Source: VXRJ01 sp964636705
Lineage (GTDB): Bacteria; Acidobacteriota; Vicinamibacteria; Vicinamibacterales; UBA8438
Assembly: GCA_964636705.1 (NCBI GenBank)
Contig: CAZWUJ010000012.1
Coordinates: forward strand, 41,813-105,812
Length of the DNA: 64,000 nucleotides
Direction of reading: 5' to 3'
The position numbers and the translations under genes are program-made. The notes beneath the pieces are model-generated. The model was not told the DNA's origin. It saw only the letters and a list, made by a program, of their open reading frames with translations, and did no database searches. Positions 14,239 through 22,253 of the stretch are shown piece after piece (position 1 is the first letter of the stretch; each line of letters starts with the position of its first letter).

Positions 14239-15179
14239 GCGGGCGAGACACCCTTCTGTCGCGCCAGCAGATCACGGTACTCGCGGATCAGCAACTCGAG
14301 ATGTTCGCGTTCTTCCTTCGCGAACTCAAGGAAGATGCGTCTTCCTTCGGAGTCCTCGAAACGCTTGCCGTAGCGCCGGAAGAACCGGTGCGATCCGCGT
14401 TCGCAGCGAATGCCGATACGGAGCGCCTCCCGGTCGTCCACCCCGGCGGTCAACTCGTCGGCGCCGGCTGCAAAGAGACTGTTGGCGGCTCCCTTGAAGA
14501 ACAGGAAGGTCGGCCAAGTCTCCAGCCGTGGATCCTGCTGCAGCAATTCGGTGTACCGCCCCTCCAGCGTCGCGAGGTGTTCCTTTTCCTCCTCTGCCAA
14601 CTTGAGGAAGATGTGCCTCCCGCGCTGATCTCTCGTCACCCGCGCAGCGCGCGTATAGAACTCCAGGCCGCTTCGTTCGGTCGCGATGGCGATGCGAAGC
14701 GCGTCGCGTGCAAAGAGCAGTTCTGTCGCCACCGGCTCGCGCGTCGGGTAGCGGCCTTCCCTGCAGGCCTTGCACGTGCCGTAAATCTGGACCACACACT
14801 CGTCCGTCGTGAAATCGCGGTCCTCGGCAACCTCCTCGATCAGCCCTTCTATGTCGGACGAGATGAACTCGAACGACTGGTTGCAACCTCGGCAGATCAG
14901 GTGGAAGTGACGCGGGTGCCGGTAGGCGTGCTCGAAGCGGGCGCGCCCCTCGCCGAAGTCCACCTTTCGAGCGATGCCCGCGTCCACCATCCACTGGAGG
15001 GTCCGGTAAGTGGTGGCCCGGCTGATCCTGTGGCCGGCCGCGCGCATGGCGTCGACGAGTTCATCCGCCGCAAAGTGGCCTTCCTGTTGAAGGAAGAAGT
15101 TGACTATCTGATCACGCTTGCTCGAGCGACGCCCACCGGGTGGACGATGGCTCTCGATGAATGCTTCCCGCGGTTCCAT
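14235..15179 (-). CDS. Fur-family regulator fused to rubrerythrin-like di-iron domain
   Basis: A 314-residue two-domain protein. Residues 20-145 are a Fur/PerR-type repressor: winged-helix RATTYRTLQWMVDAGI, the His-rich HPRHFHLICRGC segment, and structural zinc pairs C96xxC99 and C136xxC139. Residues 150-305 are a ferritin-like four-helix domain with the full di-iron ligand pattern: E168, E198xxH201, E260 and E290xxH293, each second helix reading EEKEHL or EEREHL. The fusion could sense iron or peroxide with the di-iron site and pass this to DNA binding, or combine regulation with peroxide removal; this is inference. It follows erpA by 87 nt and overlaps the PHP gene by 4 nt. Confidence 0.88.
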   Translation of the reverse strand: MEPREAFIESHRPPGGRRSSKRDQIVNFFLQQEGHFAADELVDAMRAAGHRISRATTYRTLQWMVDAGIARKVDFGEGRARFEHAYRHPRHFHLICRGCNQSFEFISSDIEGLIEEVAEDRDFTTDECVVQIYGTCKACREGRYPTREPVATELLFARDALRIAIATERSGLEFYTRAARVTRDQRGRHIFLKLAEEEKEHLATLEGRYTELLQQDPRLETWPTFLFFKGAANSLFAAGADELTAGVDDREALRIGIRCERGSHRFFRRYGKRFEDSEGRRIFLEFAKEEREHLELLIREYRDLLARQKGVSPA

Positions 15180-15266
15180 CGCGCTGATCCGTTTGTGGGG
15201 CGCCGCCCCCGGCCAGTGTTACGGAATCGGTTCCGGCGCGGTGGTTCGCCGCGCGGCGCCACGCCG

Positions 15267-15623
15267 TTAGACGCCAAACGACTGGCCGCAGCCGCAGGTC
15301 GTCTTGGCGTTCGGGTTCCGAATCGTGAAGCCGCCCCCCATCAGGTTGTCGACGAAGTCCACCTCGGCGCCGTTCAGGTAGCGGACACTGATCGGGTCCA
15401 CGAAAAGCATGATGCCGTTCGACCGGAAGATCCGATCCGACTCGGTATCTCCCGGCCCGTCTTCGATCATCAGTCCGTACTGGAAGCCGGAGCAGCCGCC
15501 GCCCTGCACGAAGACGCGCAGCCCAGCCTTGGGTTTCTGTTCCTCCGCCAGCAGATCCTGGATCTTTCCCGCGGCGGCATTCGTCACGCTCACTGGCCCG
15601 CTGGCCACCATTGTCTCAGCCAC
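15267..15623 (-). CDS. erpA: A-type Fe-S carrier (ErpA/IscA)
   Basis: Iron-sulfur cluster carrier of the HesB/IscA family. The three cluster-ligating Cys are seen in GGGCSGFQYGL and the terminal TTCGCGQSFGV, and the typical VDPISVRYLNGAEVDFV segment lies between. GTG 15623 is chosen because AAGGGG lies upstream at suitable distance; ATG 15611 (MVASG) is an alternative. It opens an operon with the Fur-rubrerythrin gene, the PHP gene and a membrane protein, and is divergent from fdhE. Linking an Fe-S carrier with a Fur-type regulator fits iron homeostasis. Confidence 0.9.
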   Translation of the reverse strand: MAETMVASGPVSVTNAAAGKIQDLLAEEQKPKAGLRVFVQGGGCSGFQYGLMIEDGPGDTESDRIFRSNGIMLFVDPISVRYLNGAEVDFVDNLMGGGFTIRNPNAKTTCGCGQSFGV

Positions 15624-15665
15624 AGTTGTCACCCCTTGTGCTTCGCCAGCAACGGTCGAAGTTTG

Positions 15666-15671
15666 ATTATA
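15666..15671 (-). promoter_or_regulatory. -10 box of the erpA operon
   Basis: A consensus TATAAT reads on the minus strand about 42 nt before the erpA start. No good -35 hexamer is seen 17 nt upstream. A Shine-Dalgarno sequence follows, so this unit has a conventional leader. Confidence 0.5.
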
Positions 15672-15753
15672 GCGTGTGGAGAACGCTGCCCTTCGGACTG
15701 CTCTGCCGCGGCGTTGGCCTTGGCGCCGGCAACCACGCGATAATCGTGCGCCG

Positions 15754-16713
15754 ATGATTGGCCCCTCCCCGTCTCCCGTCGACGTCCTGGCCGTCGCCGA
15801 GCAACGCTGGCTGCGGATCGCGGACGGCCGCCCGGAACTGGCCGCAGCCGTCGAGCTCCAGCGCGTGCTGGTGACACGCAGCTCCGAGTTGGCGGCGGAC
15901 GCCGTGCGGCTCACCCGGGGGGCGAGTGCGGCGCCCGCGCACCTCGCCGAACGTTTTGCGCGAGAGGACTCACCGGTTCTCGATCTCGCTATAGACGATC
16001 TGGATGTCGAGCGGCTCACTGGCGCGCTGCTCGGCTTCTGCGAGGACTTCGCGGCAGGTGGGGCAGGCGACCCAGCGCGACGTGTACGGGCGGTGCTCGA
16101 GCGGGGCGACATTGAGCCCGGAACCCTTCTTCGGGCATCGCTGGCACGCCAGCAGGCCGCGATTCGGATGCGCGCCGAGCATCTTGGCGTATCGCCCGAC
16201 CTGGTCTGGCTCGTCGCCGAACTGGCCGTCGGGCCGATCGCGAACCACTTGCAGCACCAGGCGCTGGGACCTTCCGCGCCGATGCAGTTGCGCGCCGCGC
16301 TTGGCGCCTGGCGCCACGGACACTGTCCCGCGTGCGGATCATGGCCCGCGTTCGCCGAAGTCTGGGGGGAGCGACGTCATCTCCGATGCTCGTTCTGTGG
16401 CGCCGACTGGGCGCCTGCGCGAACTGCATGCGTCTACTGCGCCCGGGCGGACGACAGCTACCTCGTTGCGGCCGCCGACACCGTTGCGGATCCGGCTCGT
16501 GCGCGACGCGTCGAGTTCTGCCGGGGCTGCGGTGGCTGGCTGAAGCAGGTGGAAGTGTTGAATGCGACCCCGTTCCTCCTGCTGCCGGTGCTGGACCTCG
16601 AGACCTGCGACCTCGACGCGGCGGCGGCGGGACGCGGTTACGTGCGACCGCCGATGCGCAGCGTCCCGACGCGAGACCTCCCGTGTCCGCCGCCGGAAGA
16701 GACCGTAAGATAG
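15754..16713 (+). CDS. fdhE: Formate dehydrogenase accessory protein FdhE
   Basis: FdhE is a cytoplasmic rubredoxin-like protein needed for maturation of membrane formate dehydrogenases. This one has 319 residues, close to the usual ~310. The C-terminal half carries the four CxxC pairs of the family: GHCPACGSWP, RCSFCGADW, ACVYCAR and EFCRGCGGWLKQ. GATAAT lies 9 nt before the ATG, with no Shine-Dalgarno sequence. It is divergent from erpA and 3 kb from selC; moaE, moaD and a MobA-like gene are near, which fits a Mo- and selenocysteine-containing formate dehydrogenase located elsewhere. Confidence 0.9.
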   Translation: MIGPSPSPVDVLAVAEQRWLRIADGRPELAAAVELQRVLVTRSSELAADAVRLTRGASAAPAHLAERFAREDSPVLDLAIDDLDVERLTGALLGFCEDFAAGGAGDPARRVRAVLERGDIEPGTLLRASLARQQAAIRMRAEHLGVSPDLVWLVAELAVGPIANHLQHQALGPSAPMQLRAALGAWRHGHCPACGSWPAFAEVWGERRHLRCSFCGADWAPARTACVYCARADDSYLVAAADTVADPARARRVEFCRGCGGWLKQVEVLNATPFLLLPVLDLETCDLDAAAAGRGYVRPPMRSVPTRDLPCPPPEETVR

Positions 16714-16720
16714 GTGCGGA

Positions 16721-17404
16721 ATGCGGTCTGGACTGGCTGCAACGGTCGTTTTCACTTCCGTCCTCCTCCTTGCGCCGGCCGCGCCAGCCGACGGTCAGGT
16801 GCGCCCGCCCCACGGCTCGCTCTTCCCCCCGGAGGATCTCGGCCTGCTTGAAGGTCCTGACCGGGACGCCTGGCAGGAGCCGGAGCTGATCATGGACGCC
16901 CTCTCGATTGCGGACGGTGCCGTAGTGGCGGACATCGGCGCTGGAGGCGGCTGGTTTACCGTGCGGCTGGCCCAGCGTGTCGGGCCGAACGGCCTCGTCT
17001 ACGCGGAAGACATCCAACCGCAGATGATCGAGTCGATAAACCGGCGGGTGAGCCGGGCCGGGCTGACCAATGTGCAGACAATCATCGGGACGCCGAGCAA
17101 CCCCATGATCCCCGCGCCGATCGATGCGCTGCTGATGGTGGAAGTGTACGGTCAACTCGAGGATCCGGTAGGGCTGCTCCGGAACGTAGTCCCCCGGCTC
17201 AAGCCGGGTGGCCGGGTCGGGATCGTGGAGTATCGCCTGGATGGCGGCGGGCCGGGCCCGCCGTTCGAGGAACGGGTCGAACCGGAGACCATTATCAGTG
17301 ACGCCGAGGCGGCTGGCTTGCGCCTGCAGTCGCGCGACGACCAATTCCGGTTCCAGTATCTCCTCGTCTTCGTCGCGCAGGAAGAAGCTGATCCGATCCA
17401 GTAG
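16721..17404 (+). CDS. SAM-dependent methyltransferase with signal peptide
   Basis: A class I (Rossmann) methyltransferase of 227 residues with an N-terminal signal peptide (AATVVFTSVLLLAPAAPADGQ, cleavage likely after ADG). The SAM-binding motif VVADIGAGGGWFTVRLA follows at about residue 68, then VYAEDIQPQMI (acidic ribose-binding residue) and the post-II region ALLMVEVYGQLEDP and KPGGRVGIVEY. The target is unknown. It begins 7 nt after the fdhE stop and ends 6 nt before thiD. Export is unusual for a SAM-dependent enzyme; a second exported methyltransferase (Pcm) occurs at 1 kb. Confidence 0.82.
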   Translation: MRSGLAATVVFTSVLLLAPAAPADGQVRPPHGSLFPPEDLGLLEGPDRDAWQEPELIMDALSIADGAVVADIGAGGGWFTVRLAQRVGPNGLVYAEDIQPQMIESINRRVSRAGLTNVQTIIGTPSNPMIPAPIDALLMVEVYGQLEDPVGLLRNVVPRLKPGGRVGIVEYRLDGGGPGPPFEERVEPETIISDAEAAGLRLQSRDDQFRFQYLLVFVAQEEADPIQ

Positions 17405-17410
17405 CCAGCC

Positions 17411-18148
17411 GTGATGCAGGTCGCACTGACCGTCGCCGGGAGCGACTCGGGAGGCGGCGCCGGCATTCAGGCCGACCTGCGCGCCTTCGCGGCGGGCGGC
17501 TTGCGCGGTGTCAGCGCTGTCACTGCCGTCACCGCACAGAACGACCGCGCCATCACGGCGACGTATCCACTGCCGCCGGAGCTCGTTGTCGCACAGATCG
17601 ACGCAGTAGCGAAGGGCTACACCCTCGGCGCTGTGAAGACCGGCATGCTGGCGACCGCAGCCATCGTTGAGGCGGTAGCGGAGCGGCTCGCCAGGATCGA
17701 CGCGCCGCTCGTCGTCGATCCGGTACTGGTTTCCTCCAGTGGTGTCACTTTGCTGGACGATGCAGGAATCGAGTTGCTGATAGAGATACTGCTGCCGCGG
17801 GCCACAGTGGTGACCCCGAACCGGATGGAGGCGGAACGGCTGAGTGGGACCACAATCGCGTCGCTCAGGGACGCGAAGACGGCGGCGCGCGAGATCCGGA
17901 AGCTGGGACCGGCCACTGTCGTCATCACTGGCGGCCATCTGGGCAACGGCGGCGCCACGGCGATAGATATCGTGGATGACGGCGCCCGAAGCGTGCAACT
18001 GGAGGTTCCTCGCCAAGGCGGGCTGACCCGCCGGCACGGCACCGGGTGCTCCCACAGCGCTGCCCTGGCTGCCGCCCTCGCCGCGGGCGAAAGCGTGGTG
18101 GAAGCGGCCCGGCGCGCCCAGCGCTACGTCGCCCGCCTGACGGAGTGA
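17411..18148 (+). CDS. thiD: Hydroxymethylpyrimidine (phosphate) kinase
   Basis: ThiD phosphorylates HMP and HMP-P for thiamine synthesis. It is a ribokinase-fold protein of about 245 residues with ALTVAGSDSGGGAGIQADL at the N-terminus, VDPVLVSSSG, VVTPNRMEAERLSG, VVITGGHL and the anion-hole/catalytic segment RRHGTGCSHSAALAAAL. A GTG at 17411 and an ATG at 17414 are adjacent start options. It belongs to a plus-strand run with the exported methyltransferase and moaE-moaD. ThiC, which makes HMP-P, is at 58.6 kb in this window. Confidence 0.93.
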   Translation: MMQVALTVAGSDSGGGAGIQADLRAFAAGGLRGVSAVTAVTAQNDRAITATYPLPPELVVAQIDAVAKGYTLGAVKTGMLATAAIVEAVAERLARIDAPLVVDPVLVSSSGVTLLDDAGIELLIEILLPRATVVTPNRMEAERLSGTTIASLRDAKTAAREIRKLGPATVVITGGHLGNGGATAIDIVDDGARSVQLEVPRQGGLTRRHGTGCSHSAALAAALAAGESVVEAARRAQRYVARLTE

Positions 18149-18176
18149 GCGAACGTCTCCGGCGGCATGGCCGCCT

Positions 18177-18182
18177 TATACT
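18177..18182 (+). promoter_or_regulatory. Putative -10 box of moaE (leaderless type)
   Basis: TATACT ends 7 nt before the ATG at 18190. The distance fits transcription starting on the initiation codon. Confidence 0.45.
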
Positions 18183-18189
18183 GTCGAAG

Positions 18190-18684
18190 ATGGCAACACC
18201 GTCCTTCCTGGTGACCGACGCCGAACTGGATCTGGCGGCCTTGATCGACGTCGTCACGGATCGCCTGGCCGGCGCGCCAGCCAGCGCAGGCGCGGTGACG
18301 TCGTTTCTGGGAACCGTCCGGAACGAAAACAAGGGACACCGGGTGCAACGGCTCGAGTACGAGGCATACGCTCCGCTCGCCGTGAGGGCATTCGAGCGGA
18401 TAGCGTCGGAAGCGGCCGAGCGGTGGCCGGAGACGATCCTGGCGATCCACCATCGTGTTGGAACGCTGGCGATCGGCGAGGCGAGCGTCGCCATCGCAAC
18501 CGCGTCGCCTCATCGGGCTGACGCTTTTTCCGCCTGTCGCTACGCGATCGAGCGAATAAAGCAGATAGCGCCGATCTGGAAGCACGAGTTCTTCGAGGGC
18601 GGAGACGTTTGGATCGAAGGAGCGACGGCGGACCCGGACGACGAAGCGGCGAGGCAGACGGCGTTGGAGCGTGCATGCGCGTGA
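18190..18684 (+). CDS. moaE: Molybdopterin synthase catalytic subunit
   Basis: MoaE uses sulfur from the MoaD thiocarboxylate to convert precursor Z (cPMP) to molybdopterin. The 164-residue protein has SFLGTVRNENKGHRV, LEYEAYAPLAV, IHHRVGTLAIGEASV, and the catalytic PIWKHEFFEGGDVW segment with its Lys. Length is normal for MoaE. It overlaps moaD by 10 nt, so the two subunits are translationally coupled. A thiD gene precedes it by 41 nt. Confidence 0.93.
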   Translation: MATPSFLVTDAELDLAALIDVVTDRLAGAPASAGAVTSFLGTVRNENKGHRVQRLEYEAYAPLAVRAFERIASEAAERWPETILAIHHRVGTLAIGEASVAIATASPHRADAFSACRYAIERIKQIAPIWKHEFFEGGDVWIEGATADPDDEAARQTALERACA

Positions 18685-18920
18685 CAGTCCGGCTGTTCGC
18701 CCGTCTCCGCGATCTGGCCGGCACCGCCGATCTTGACTGGGAACTGCCGGATGGTTCGACGGCGCATGCCCTCTGGGACGGCCTCGCGACCGAGTTTCCG
18801 GAGTTGAAGCCGTATCGGACCACGATCTCTATCGCCATCAACGAGGAGTACGCGCGAATGGATGCCGCGCTCGCCGATGGCGACGACATCGCGTTCCTGC
18901 CGCCCGTCTCCGGCGGTTAG
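18675..18920 (+). CDS. moaD: Molybdopterin synthase sulfur carrier subunit
   Basis: MoaD is a ubiquitin-fold sulfur carrier of 81 residues. It begins MRVTVRLFARLRDLAG, contains ISIAINEEYARMDAALADGDDIAFLPPVSGG and ends in the Gly-Gly whose C-terminus is thiocarboxylated. The ATG lies within the 3' end of moaE. This is the smaller subunit of molybdopterin synthase and works directly with MoaE. Confidence 0.93.
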   Translation: MRVTVRLFARLRDLAGTADLDWELPDGSTAHALWDGLATEFPELKPYRTTISIAINEEYARMDAALADGDDIAFLPPVSGG

Positions 18921-18983
18921 GATCACTGAGGACAGCGCGGTCCGCCGGGTGCCCACAAGGTATTCCTGTACAGGCAACGGACG

Positions 18984-20090
18984 ATGTTCGACAGGCTACG
19001 CGGTATCGAGGAACGGTACGACCACCTGATAACGCTGATCGCGGATCCGTCGGTCCAGGCGGATCAGACAGCGTACCGAAGGCATACGCGCGCGCTGGCG
19101 GAGCTGCAGCCGCTCGCCGAGAAGTACCGCGAGTACCGGGCCGTCGTTCAGGAGGCGGCGGAGGCAAAGGAGCTTGCCGGCAGCGACGATCCGGAGTTGC
19201 GTGATCTCGCACGGCAGGAAATCGAGGCGCTGGACGCGAGACGTGAAGCCCTGCTGCTGGAACTCAGGATCCTGCTGGTCCCGAAGGATCCGAACGACGA
19301 GCGGAACGTCGTCCTGGAAATCCGCGCCGGCACCGGCGGTGACGAGGCGGGGCTGTTCGCCGCCGACCTGTTCCGGATGTATGGGCGCTACGCCGAACGG
19401 CAGGGGTGGCGGACGGAGATCCTGTCGTCGAACCAGACCGGCGTTGGCGCGATCAAGGAGGTGATCGCGCTGATCGAGGGAAGGCGGGTCTATAGCCGCC
19501 TCAAGTACGAGAGCGGGGTCCACCGCGTTCAGCGCGTGCCGGCAACCGAAGCGAGCGGCCGCATCCACACGTCGACGGCGACGGTCGCGGTGCTGCCGGA
19601 AGCGGAGGAAGTGGACGTAACGATAGACCCCAAGGATCTCCGGATCGACACGTTCTGCTCGAGTGGTCCCGGTGGCCAGAGCGTCAACACCACATACTCC
19701 GCCGTTCGGATCACGCATATCCCGACGGGCCTTGTCGTCTCGCAGCAGGACGAGAAGTCGCAGATCAAGAACAAGGCGAAAGCCATGAAGGTCCTTCGCT
19801 CGCGCCTGTACGAGATCGAATTGCAGCGCCAACAGTCCGAAATCGCCAGCGACCGCCGCGGCCAGGTGGGTACCGGAGAGCGTTCGGAGAAGATCCGCAC
19901 CTACAACTTCCCGCAGAACCGCATCACGGATCACCGGATCGGTTTCACGACGCACCAGTTGCCGGCCGTGCTGGAGGGGGAGCTGAGCGAGCTGATCGAC
20001 GCCGTCGTGACGCACTACCAGTCGGAGAAACGCAACGCGGCAGAGCACGCAGACGGTTCCTCTCCGACAGAGAGGGCCGCGGCATCGTGA
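18984..20090 (+). CDS. prfA: Peptide chain release factor 1
   Basis: RF1 ends translation at UAA and UAG. The 368-residue protein has the coiled N-terminal domain, the codon-reading PAT motif within RVPATEASGRIHTS, and the catalytic GGQ in SSGPGGQSVNTT, with the following KNKAKAMKVLRSRLYE helix. Its start comes 63 nt after moaD. Its stop overlaps the prmC start (GTGA), which matches the common prfA-prmC pair in which PrmC methylates the GGQ glutamine. Confidence 0.96.
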   Translation: MFDRLRGIEERYDHLITLIADPSVQADQTAYRRHTRALAELQPLAEKYREYRAVVQEAAEAKELAGSDDPELRDLARQEIEALDARREALLLELRILLVPKDPNDERNVVLEIRAGTGGDEAGLFAADLFRMYGRYAERQGWRTEILSSNQTGVGAIKEVIALIEGRRVYSRLKYESGVHRVQRVPATEASGRIHTSTATVAVLPEAEEVDVTIDPKDLRIDTFCSSGPGGQSVNTTYSAVRITHIPTGLVVSQQDEKSQIKNKAKAMKVLRSRLYEIELQRQQSEIASDRRGQVGTGERSEKIRTYNFPQNRITDHRIGFTTHQLPAVLEGELSELIDAVVTHYQSEKRNAAEHADGSSPTERAAAS

Positions 20091-21040
20091 CGCTTGCGGA
20101 ACGAGGATCGCCCGTGACTATGCCTCTCGCCATGCCTCTGGTCGATCAGGTGGGTGCCGCCCGGGAACGGTTCGTCCGTGCCGGGATCGCGAACGACCAG
20201 GCGGCGGCCGACGCCGAACTGTTGGCGAGGCATGCGCTGGAGTGGGATTGGGCCACCTGGCTCGTGGAGCGCCGCCAATCGGCACCGGTCGGGTTCAAAG
20301 CACGGTACGAGCCGCTTGTTGCCCGCCGTGAACGGCGTGAACCCGTATCCCAGATAACCGGGGAGCGGGAATTCTGGGGATTGCGTTTTGCCGTCGAGCC
20401 GGACGTGCTGACGCCGCGGCCGGAGACCGAACTGATTGTCGAGACGGCGTTGGAGGAACTGGCGGCGCGGCGGGACCAGCCTCTTGCGGTTGCCGACATC
20501 GGCACCGGGTCAGGATGCCTCGCGGTGGCGTTGGCCCATGAGTTTCGCCGCGCGGCGGTGACGGCGGTTGACATCTCAGCCGCCGCTTTGAATCTGGCGC
20601 GCCGGAACGCCACCTCCCACGGCGTGGCGGGACGCATCCGCTGGGTCCATGCCTCTTTCGAGAGATGGCTCGGCAGCCGTCACGGGAAGGACACTTGCTT
20701 CGACCTGGTTGTAGCCAACCTCCCGTATGTTCCGAGCGCTGCCATCGATTCGCTGCCGCCCGAGGTGCGTGACAATGAACCGCGGATGGCGCTCGACGGC
20801 GGGCGTGACGGACTGGATCCGTTGCGCCGCTTGTTGCGGGCGTGGCGTGGCGACCGCCGGAAGGCCGCCGGCCGTCCACGGAATCCCGAAAGCGGCGTCT
20901 GCCTGCTCGCGGAAATGGGGGCTGGCCAGGCCGGCGCGATTCGCTCGCTCGTCAACGATGCTCCGGGTTGCGACCTCGCTGGAATGCGCGTCGATCTCCA
21001 GGGAATTCCGCGCGTGGCGGTGATCCGCGGGCTGGTGTGA
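20087..21040 (+). CDS. prmC: Release factor glutamine methyltransferase
   Basis: PrmC methylates the GGQ glutamine of release factors. The 317-residue protein has an N-terminal helical domain, EREFWGLRFAVEPDVLTPRPETELIVE, the SAM motif VADIGTGSGCLAVALA and the substrate motif VVANLPYVP. The usual tetrapeptide is NPPY; here it is NLPY. A charged stretch (RGDRRKAAGRPRNPESG) replaces the normal tight turn before the LLAEMG strand. A GTG start at 20087 overlaps the prfA stop; ATG 20120 is a possible alternative. The pairing with prfA makes the assignment secure. Confidence 0.93.
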   Translation: MTLAERGSPVTMPLAMPLVDQVGAARERFVRAGIANDQAAADAELLARHALEWDWATWLVERRQSAPVGFKARYEPLVARRERREPVSQITGEREFWGLRFAVEPDVLTPRPETELIVETALEELAARRDQPLAVADIGTGSGCLAVALAHEFRRAAVTAVDISAAALNLARRNATSHGVAGRIRWVHASFERWLGSRHGKDTCFDLVVANLPYVPSAAIDSLPPEVRDNEPRMALDGGRDGLDPLRRLLRAWRGDRRKAAGRPRNPESGVCLLAEMGAGQAGAIRSLVNDAPGCDLAGMRVDLQGIPRVAVIRGLV

Positions 21041-21048
21041 GAGGCACA

Positions 21049-21393
21049 ATGGCTGACTGTCTCTTCTGCAGGATTGCGTCCGGGGAGATCCCCGGCGACA
21101 TCGTCTATCAGGACGATCACCTGATTGCGTTCAACGACATCAACCCGCAGGCGCCGACACATGTCCTGATCGCGCCGCGGCGCCATATCGCGACGTTGAA
21201 CGATATCGATGTCGACGACGCGGACCTGATCGGCCGGCTCGTGCACTGCGCGAAGACCGTCGCAGCACAGCGTGGTCACGCCGAGCGGGGGTATCGGACC
21301 GTCTTCAACTGCAATGCGGAGGCGGGCCAGACTGTTTTTCACATCCATCTCCACCTCCTCGCCGGCCGTCCCATGACGTGGCCACCGGGGTAG
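21049..21393 (+). CDS. HIT-family nucleotide hydrolase (HinT-like)
   Basis: A 114-residue purine nucleoside phosphoramidase-like protein. It starts ADCLFCRIASGEIP, has the VYQDDHLIAFNDINPQAPTH region, and ends with the histidine triad FHIHLHLLAGRPMTWPPG (H-x-H-x-H), as in HinT. A GAGG lies before the ATG. It follows prmC by 8 nt and closes this operon. HIT proteins split adenylate-like intermediates; the in vivo substrate is not known. Confidence 0.92.
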   Translation: MADCLFCRIASGEIPGDIVYQDDHLIAFNDINPQAPTHVLIAPRRHIATLNDIDVDDADLIGRLVHCAKTVAAQRGHAERGYRTVFNCNAEAGQTVFHIHLHLLAGRPMTWPPG

Positions 21394-21459
21394 CGGATCC
21401 CGCCAGCGCGCTTGCGACGGCGCCTGGTTGCCGGCCTGGGCCGTCGCCCGGACGGGCGG

Positions 21460-22182
21460 CTACAGGCGGCCCATCAGGGCGGGAAGGTCGGTGAGGGAAC
21501 GGATTACCGGCACACCGTTCCCGGCGTCGGGAACGGCGAGGGGGCTCGCCCCGTTGCTCGAACGAATCAACAGGACGGCCGACATTCCGACCTGCCGGGC
21601 GCCCTCGATGTCGTGAGTCAGGCTGTCGCCCACCATGACGGCGTCGTGGGCGGCCGTACCCGCAGCGGCGAGGGCGGCGCGGAAGATGCTCGGATGCGGC
21701 TTCAGATAGCCCTGTTGCGACGACGAGACGGCAACGGTCACGAACGACTTCAACTGAAAGTGGGTCTGGAACGTCTCGAGCGACCGGTGCGTGTTCGAAA
21801 TCAGCCCGATCCGGTAGCCGGCGTCACAGAGCGCCGCGAAGGCCGGCCGAACGTCCTCGTACAGCGTGAAATGATGGCAGGCGGCCCACTCCTCGTAGAT
21901 CTCGTAGGCGCACGCGTCGAGACGCTCGCCGCGCGCACCCATCTCGGTGAGGACGCGGCGGGCGTAGCGGACGAACGGATCGGGACGGTAGACGGCGTCC
22001 TGGAGATCGTCGAGTTCGCTGGACGCATCGCGCACCGCCGCTTCGTAGCGCGTCGCGTCCGCCTTCAGCCCGTGGTTGTGGGCAAAAGCGGCGTAACCCT
22101 CGCCGTCAAACACCGGACCGGGATGAATCAGGGTGAAGTCGACATCGAAAAAGACCACGTCGACGCGCCGGCCCGACGCCAT
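21460..22182 (-). CDS. HAD-superfamily hydrolase
   Basis: A 240-residue phosphatase-like protein. HAD motif I is VVFFDVDFTLIHPG (nucleophile and acid Asp), motif II is GLISNTH, motif III Lys lies in GYLKPHPSIFRAAL, and motif IV is VMVGDSLTHDIEGAR. A helical cap (residues about 20-100) suggests subclass I with small-molecule substrates. It is divergent from ileS. Its TATAAT box ends 5 nt before the ATG, so it is probably leaderless. The exact substrate cannot be told. Confidence 0.88.
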   Translation of the reverse strand: MASGRRVDVVFFDVDFTLIHPGPVFDGEGYAAFAHNHGLKADATRYEAAVRDASSELDDLQDAVYRPDPFVRYARRVLTEMGARGERLDACAYEIYEEWAACHHFTLYEDVRPAFAALCDAGYRIGLISNTHRSLETFQTHFQLKSFVTVAVSSSQQGYLKPHPSIFRAALAAAGTAAHDAVMVGDSLTHDIEGARQVGMSAVLLIRSSNGASPLAVPDAGNGVPVIRSLTDLPALMGRL

Positions 22183-22187
22183 GCGTC

Positions 22188-22195
22188 ATTATATT
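22188..22195. promoter_or_regulatory. Overlapping -10 boxes, HAD gene and ileS
   Basis: On the minus strand TATAAT (22188-22193) lies 5 nt before the HAD start. On the plus strand TATATT (22190-22195) lies 58 nt before the ileS start. The two boxes overlap, so the two transcripts may compete. Confidence 0.4.
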
Positions 22196-22253
22196 TGCAG
22201 CTAAGATTGATGAACTCCGCCCTGAATCGAGAGCCGTCGCGCCCATCCTTGCC

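Noticed and set aside
22196..22253. Possible T-box leader upstream of ileS
   Set aside because: The region is too short and lacks a T-box sequence or terminator hairpin.
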